This document shows positions 5,840 to 8,229 of a DNA stretch of 8,229 nucleotides, in pieces. Source of the DNA: Acidobacteriota bacterium. GTDB lineage: Bacteria; Acidobacteriota; Thermoanaerobaculia; Multivoradales; JAHEKO01. Numbering within the stretch: the stretch's first letter is position 1; each line of letters begins with the position of its first letter. The notes beneath the pieces are model-generated. The model did no database searches, was not told where the DNA came from, and saw only the letters and a list, made by a program, of their open reading frames with translations. The stretch covers positions 1 through 8,229 of the forward strand of contig JAUWSP010000103.1 of NCBI GenBank assembly GCA_030610025.1, read 5' to 3'. Position numbers and translations under genes: made by a program.

Positions 5840-6937
5840 ATGGAAATCCGCGTAAAGCGTTCTGAGTTCTTGAATGAGCTTGCACCCATGCAGGGAATCG
5901 TCGAGCGACGAACGACGATTCCGGTGCTGTCTCACATCCTGTTACGTGGCGAGGCAGACCAATTGCATCTCGCTGCCACAGATCTCGATGTCTCCCTGAC
6001 CACGAGTTGCCCGGCCGAGGTCGAAGGTACCGGTGGAATCGCGGTACAGGCCAGGAAGTTTCTCGAGATCATCCGGGCCGTGGTGGGAGAGGAAGTGCAG
6101 TTGGTCCTGGAGGACGAGAAGCGCATCACCATCGTTGCCGGCAAGTCCCGGTTCAAGATCAACGGCCTCTCACCCGCGGACTTTCCGACACTTCCCGATG
6201 TCGGCGATCATGAGGGAACCGAGATTCCATTCGCCCAGCTCAAGGCGATGATAGCCAAGGTCATCTTTGCGGTTTCCGTCGAAGAGTCGAGGTTTCAGCT
6301 CAACGGAGCGCTTTTCAAGCTCAAAGAAGATTCTCTCGAGATGGTCGCAACCGACGGACACCGCCTGGCCCTGGTTGAAAACGAACTAAAGGGAGCCAAG
6401 GCCGAGGATGGGGTTCTCGTGCCACGCAAGGCGCTCCAGGAGCTCCTACGCTTCGAAGGTGAAGAAAAGGTCGCATTCCGCAGGGGAGAGCATCATCTGT
6501 CGTTTCGTTTGGGCCGCAGGGAGCTGATCTGTCGGATTTTGGAAGGCACTTTTCCCGACTACGACAGGGTTATCGCCAAGGACAACGACAAGAAAGCCAT
6601 CTTCGACCGTAAGAATTTCTCCGATGCGATTCAGCGGGTGGCACTTCTGACCGGGGATCGAGCTCGGGCCGTGAGCCTGCAGTTCGATGCCGAGAGGTTG
6701 GTGATATCCGCCGCCAATCCCGATCTCGGAGAGGCCGCGGAAGAGGTGACCTGTGAGCACGGAGGAGATGAGCTGCGCCTGGGAGTCAATCCTGATTACA
6801 TGGGGCAGTTCCTGTCAGCGCTGGAGACGGAAAAGGTCATGTTGGAGATGAAGGACGAGAACACCCAGTGCATCGGTGTTCCGGTTGATGGACAGGACAG
6901 GCGCTACCTGTGCGTCATCATGCCCATGCGGATCTAG
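5840..6937 (+). CDS. dnaN: DNA polymerase III beta subunit (sliding clamp)
   Basis: DnaN forms the ring-shaped dimer that tethers DNA polymerase III and many repair proteins to DNA. At 365 aa it is the standard clamp length (E. coli 366) and shows three repeated clamp folds (about 1-120, 125-245 and 247-365). Family landmarks include IPVLSHILL near residue 27, LSPADFPTLP (110-119), ATDGHRLAL (170-178), GTFPDYDRVI (236-245) and the C-terminal VIMPMRI, whose MPMR segment lines the partner-binding pocket. The start is supported by a strong ribosome-binding site and by the match of MEIRVKRSEFL to clamp N-termini. It sits directly after the origin element and 85 nt before the proposed recF start, the classical dnaA-dnaN-recF order. 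Nothing is missing or truncated. Confidence 0.98.
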   Translation: MEIRVKRSEFLNELAPMQGIVERRTTIPVLSHILLRGEADQLHLAATDLDVSLTTSCPAEVEGTGGIAVQARKFLEIIRAVVGEEVQLVLEDEKRITIVAGKSRFKINGLSPADFPTLPDVGDHEGTEIPFAQLKAMIAKVIFAVSVEESRFQLNGALFKLKEDSLEMVATDGHRLALVENELKGAKAEDGVLVPRKALQELLRFEGEEKVAFRRGEHHLSFRLGRRELICRILEGTFPDYDRVIAKDNDKKAIFDRKNFSDAIQRVALLTGDRARAVSLQFDAERLVISAANPDLGEAAEEVTCEHGGDELRLGVNPDYMGQFLSALETEKVMLEMKDENTQCIGVPVDGQDRRYLCVIMPMRI

Positions 6938-6951
6938 ACGCCTCTTGAGTT

Positions 6952-6967
6952 CTCTGCGGCAGAGGAG
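6952..6967 (+). promoter_or_regulatory. Small hairpin over a purine-rich SD-like sequence before recF
   Basis: CTCTGC and GCAGAG (6952-6957 and 6959-6964) form a perfect inverted repeat about one base. In RNA this would be a 5-bp stem with a CGG loop. It covers part of AGAGGAG (6961-6967), the only good Shine-Dalgarno-like sequence between dnaN and recF. An alternative pairing of CCTCT (6941-6945) with AGAGG (6961-6965) would also mask it. This could hold RecF translation low, but no ATG, GTG or TTG in the recF frame lies at a proper distance from it. Confidence 0.3.
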
Positions 6968-7022
6968 CGTCACCGCGATCCGTTGCCGACCCAAATCAAC
7001 GCAGTCAAGAAATCGACTCCGC

Positions 7023-8084
7023 TTGATAGCTCAACTTTCCACCCACTCCTTTCGCAACCTGAAGGACATCGACTGGCAACCCGGTACCGGTTGTCACCTA
7101 CTTCTCGGCCCGAATGGGTCGGGTAAGTCGAGTCTCCTGGAAGCGGTCTATCTACTGGCTACGACACGTAGCTTTCGCACCTCCCAACCGAGCGATTGCG
7201 TGCGGCATGGAGAAAGCGAGTTCCGAGTAACAGGTGAGGTGGATAGCGGTGTGCGAAGCCGGTTGGAGGTGGGGTGGGTGTCTGGAGGTAGGCACCGCCG
7301 CCTGAACGACAAAACAGCCTCCCTAGTGGAGCATCTTCGAGTCTTGCCGGTGGTGGCCTGGACCGATGCCGATCGAGATCTCCTGACCGGCCCACCGACT
7401 CTCAGGCGACGATTCATCGATCAGGGAATCGTTGCCGAGAAGTCGGCCACACTCGAGACCCTGGCTCGGTACCGACAGGCGCTAGCCAGCAAGAGGATCC
7501 TTCTAATGGAGAGGCGGCAGGCGATCGGCGCCTGGAACGAGGTCCTGGCCGCAGCGGCGAGCGAGATCATGAGGCTTCGTCGCGACTATGTAGAGAGGGT
7601 ATCGACAGAGTTTGCAGCGGTGGTCTCATCGAGCGGACTTTCTCTACCCCAGGTGGAGCTCAGGTATCGGCCGTCGATCGAGATCGAAGAGATCTCACGA
7701 GAAAGGGTACTGGAGACGATCGACAGCTTCGAGCGCCGTGAGCGAGACAAGAAGAGGCCGCTGGTCGGTCCCCACCTGGATGATGTAGAGATTCTTTTCG
7801 GCGGTCGGGGTATCCGGCGTGTCGGCTCTGCCGGCGAGAGAAAGGTTCTGGGATTGCTTCTCGCCGCAACTCGAGGGCGCCTCCTGAGGGCTGTCAAGAG
7901 AGATCCGATCTATCTTCTGGACGATGCGGATACCGAACTCGACAGGGGTCGACTGGAGGCGGTTTTCGGGGTGTTCGGAGAGGCCAAGCAAGTCCTTGTC
8001 AGCTCCAATCGAGCCGAGGTCTGGGGGATGGCTGATGGGGCTATCCGATGGCGACTGGAAGAGGGCAATCTGGGTCCCGGATAA
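7023..8084 (+). CDS. recF: DNA replication and repair protein RecF
   Basis: RecF is an SMC-like ABC ATPase that works with RecO and RecR to load RecA at single-strand gaps. From TTG 7023 the product is 353 aa, close to E. coli RecF (357). It shows LSTHSFRNL (5-13), Walker A GPNGSGKS (29-36), the conserved RRRFID segment (128-133), GPHLDD (249-254), an ABC-signature variant SAGERK (269-274; many relatives have S-x-G-Q) and Walker B YLLDDADTELD (297-307). The start is not certain. The frame is open back into dnaN, and no strong ribosome-binding site precedes the TTG. I chose 7023 because family similarity begins immediately after it; a TTG at 6945 is a possible alternative but encodes no conserved residues. 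The gene follows dnaN on the same strand and is probably cotranscribed with it. Confidence 0.92.
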   Translation: MIAQLSTHSFRNLKDIDWQPGTGCHLLLGPNGSGKSSLLEAVYLLATTRSFRTSQPSDCVRHGESEFRVTGEVDSGVRSRLEVGWVSGGRHRRLNDKTASLVEHLRVLPVVAWTDADRDLLTGPPTLRRRFIDQGIVAEKSATLETLARYRQALASKRILLMERRQAIGAWNEVLAAAASEIMRLRRDYVERVSTEFAAVVSSSGLSLPQVELRYRPSIEIEEISRERVLETIDSFERRERDKKRPLVGPHLDDVEILFGGRGIRRVGSAGERKVLGLLLAATRGRLLRAVKRDPIYLLDDADTELDRGRLEAVFGVFGEAKQVLVSSNRAEVWGMADGAIRWRLEEGNLGPG

Positions 8085-8100
8085 ACTTCGCCTTTTGGCC

Positions 8101-8160
8101 TGTAAGTTATTGAAAAATAAGACACTTAAAGTTTGCTTTTTTGATCGTTTACATGATAAG
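8101..8160. promoter_or_regulatory. AT-rich region after recF, probable promoter region of the next gene
   Basis: Only 15 of 60 bases are G or C, in sharp contrast to the flanking coding DNA. TTGAAA (8110-8115) and TTGCTT (8133-8138) resemble -35 hexamers and CATGAT (8152-8157) a -10, but no pair has correct spacing, so I do not name a promoter. From gene order the next gene should be gyrB. A GTG at 8224 could be its start, but too little sequence remains to tell. Confidence 0.4.
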
Positions 8161-8229
8161 GTCAGCAGTGATTTCGAGGGCCGTGATCTACCGGCCGAAA
8201 TCGATCCTGAACAGGGACTCGACGTGACG

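Noticed and set aside
1..8229. CRISPR array, insertion sequence, tRNA, rRNA or a defence-gene cluster
   Set aside because: No regularly spaced repeats, transposase motifs, cloverleaf sequence or rRNA signatures are visible. All long genes are housekeeping or single-family regulators.

Overview
This window is a chromosomal replication-origin neighbourhood from a moderately high-GC bacterium. The core is dnaA - dnaN - recF on the + strand, with a strongly AT-rich stretch after recF where gyrB would be expected to begin just past the window edge. The SppA signal-peptide peptidase, the long MutY and the DnaA domain IV sequence suggest a Gram-negative lineage outside the classical model proteobacteria. 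Acidobacteriota or a relative is my guess, with low confidence and no database support.

Layout. At 4-987 (+) is a protein with two cyclic-nucleotide-binding domains and no DNA-binding domain. It converges on mutY (minus strand, stop at 984), and the two stop codons share the palindrome CTAG. A 379-nt non-coding region follows between the mutY start (about 2057) and the sppA start (2437). It carries a perfect CRP-type operator, TGTGA-N6-TCACA. SppA (2437-4155) is followed by a 153-nt dnaA leader with a candidate promoter and a head-to-head pair of DnaA boxes. dnaA (4309-5592) is followed by a 247-nt dnaA-dnaN spacer with more DnaA-box-like sites, a perfect (CTA)6 tract that fits the DnaA-trio unwinding motif, and an AT-rich segment. 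Then come dnaN (5840-6937), recF (about 7023-8084) and an AT-rich tail.

How the parts fit. The arrangement fits a bipartite origin of the Bacillus/Helicobacter style: one box cluster before dnaA and one after it, with the melting element beside dnaN. DnaA binds the boxes, spreads onto the trio strand and opens the AT-rich DNA. DnaN supplies the sliding clamp, and RecF acts with RecO/RecR at stalled or gapped replication sites. MutY and SppA are housekeeping genes for oxidative-damage repair and membrane peptide turnover that happen to flank the origin here.

Most notable signals: (1) the unusually regular DnaA-trio tract; (2) a set of relaxed DnaA boxes keeping the TCCACA core but losing the TTA half, alongside a DnaA whose Arg399-equivalent (E. 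coli numbering) is Asn; (3) a textbook CRP palindrome upstream of sppA. I did not find a mobile element, CRISPR array, rRNA or tRNA, or a defence-type cluster. The genes themselves belong to known families.
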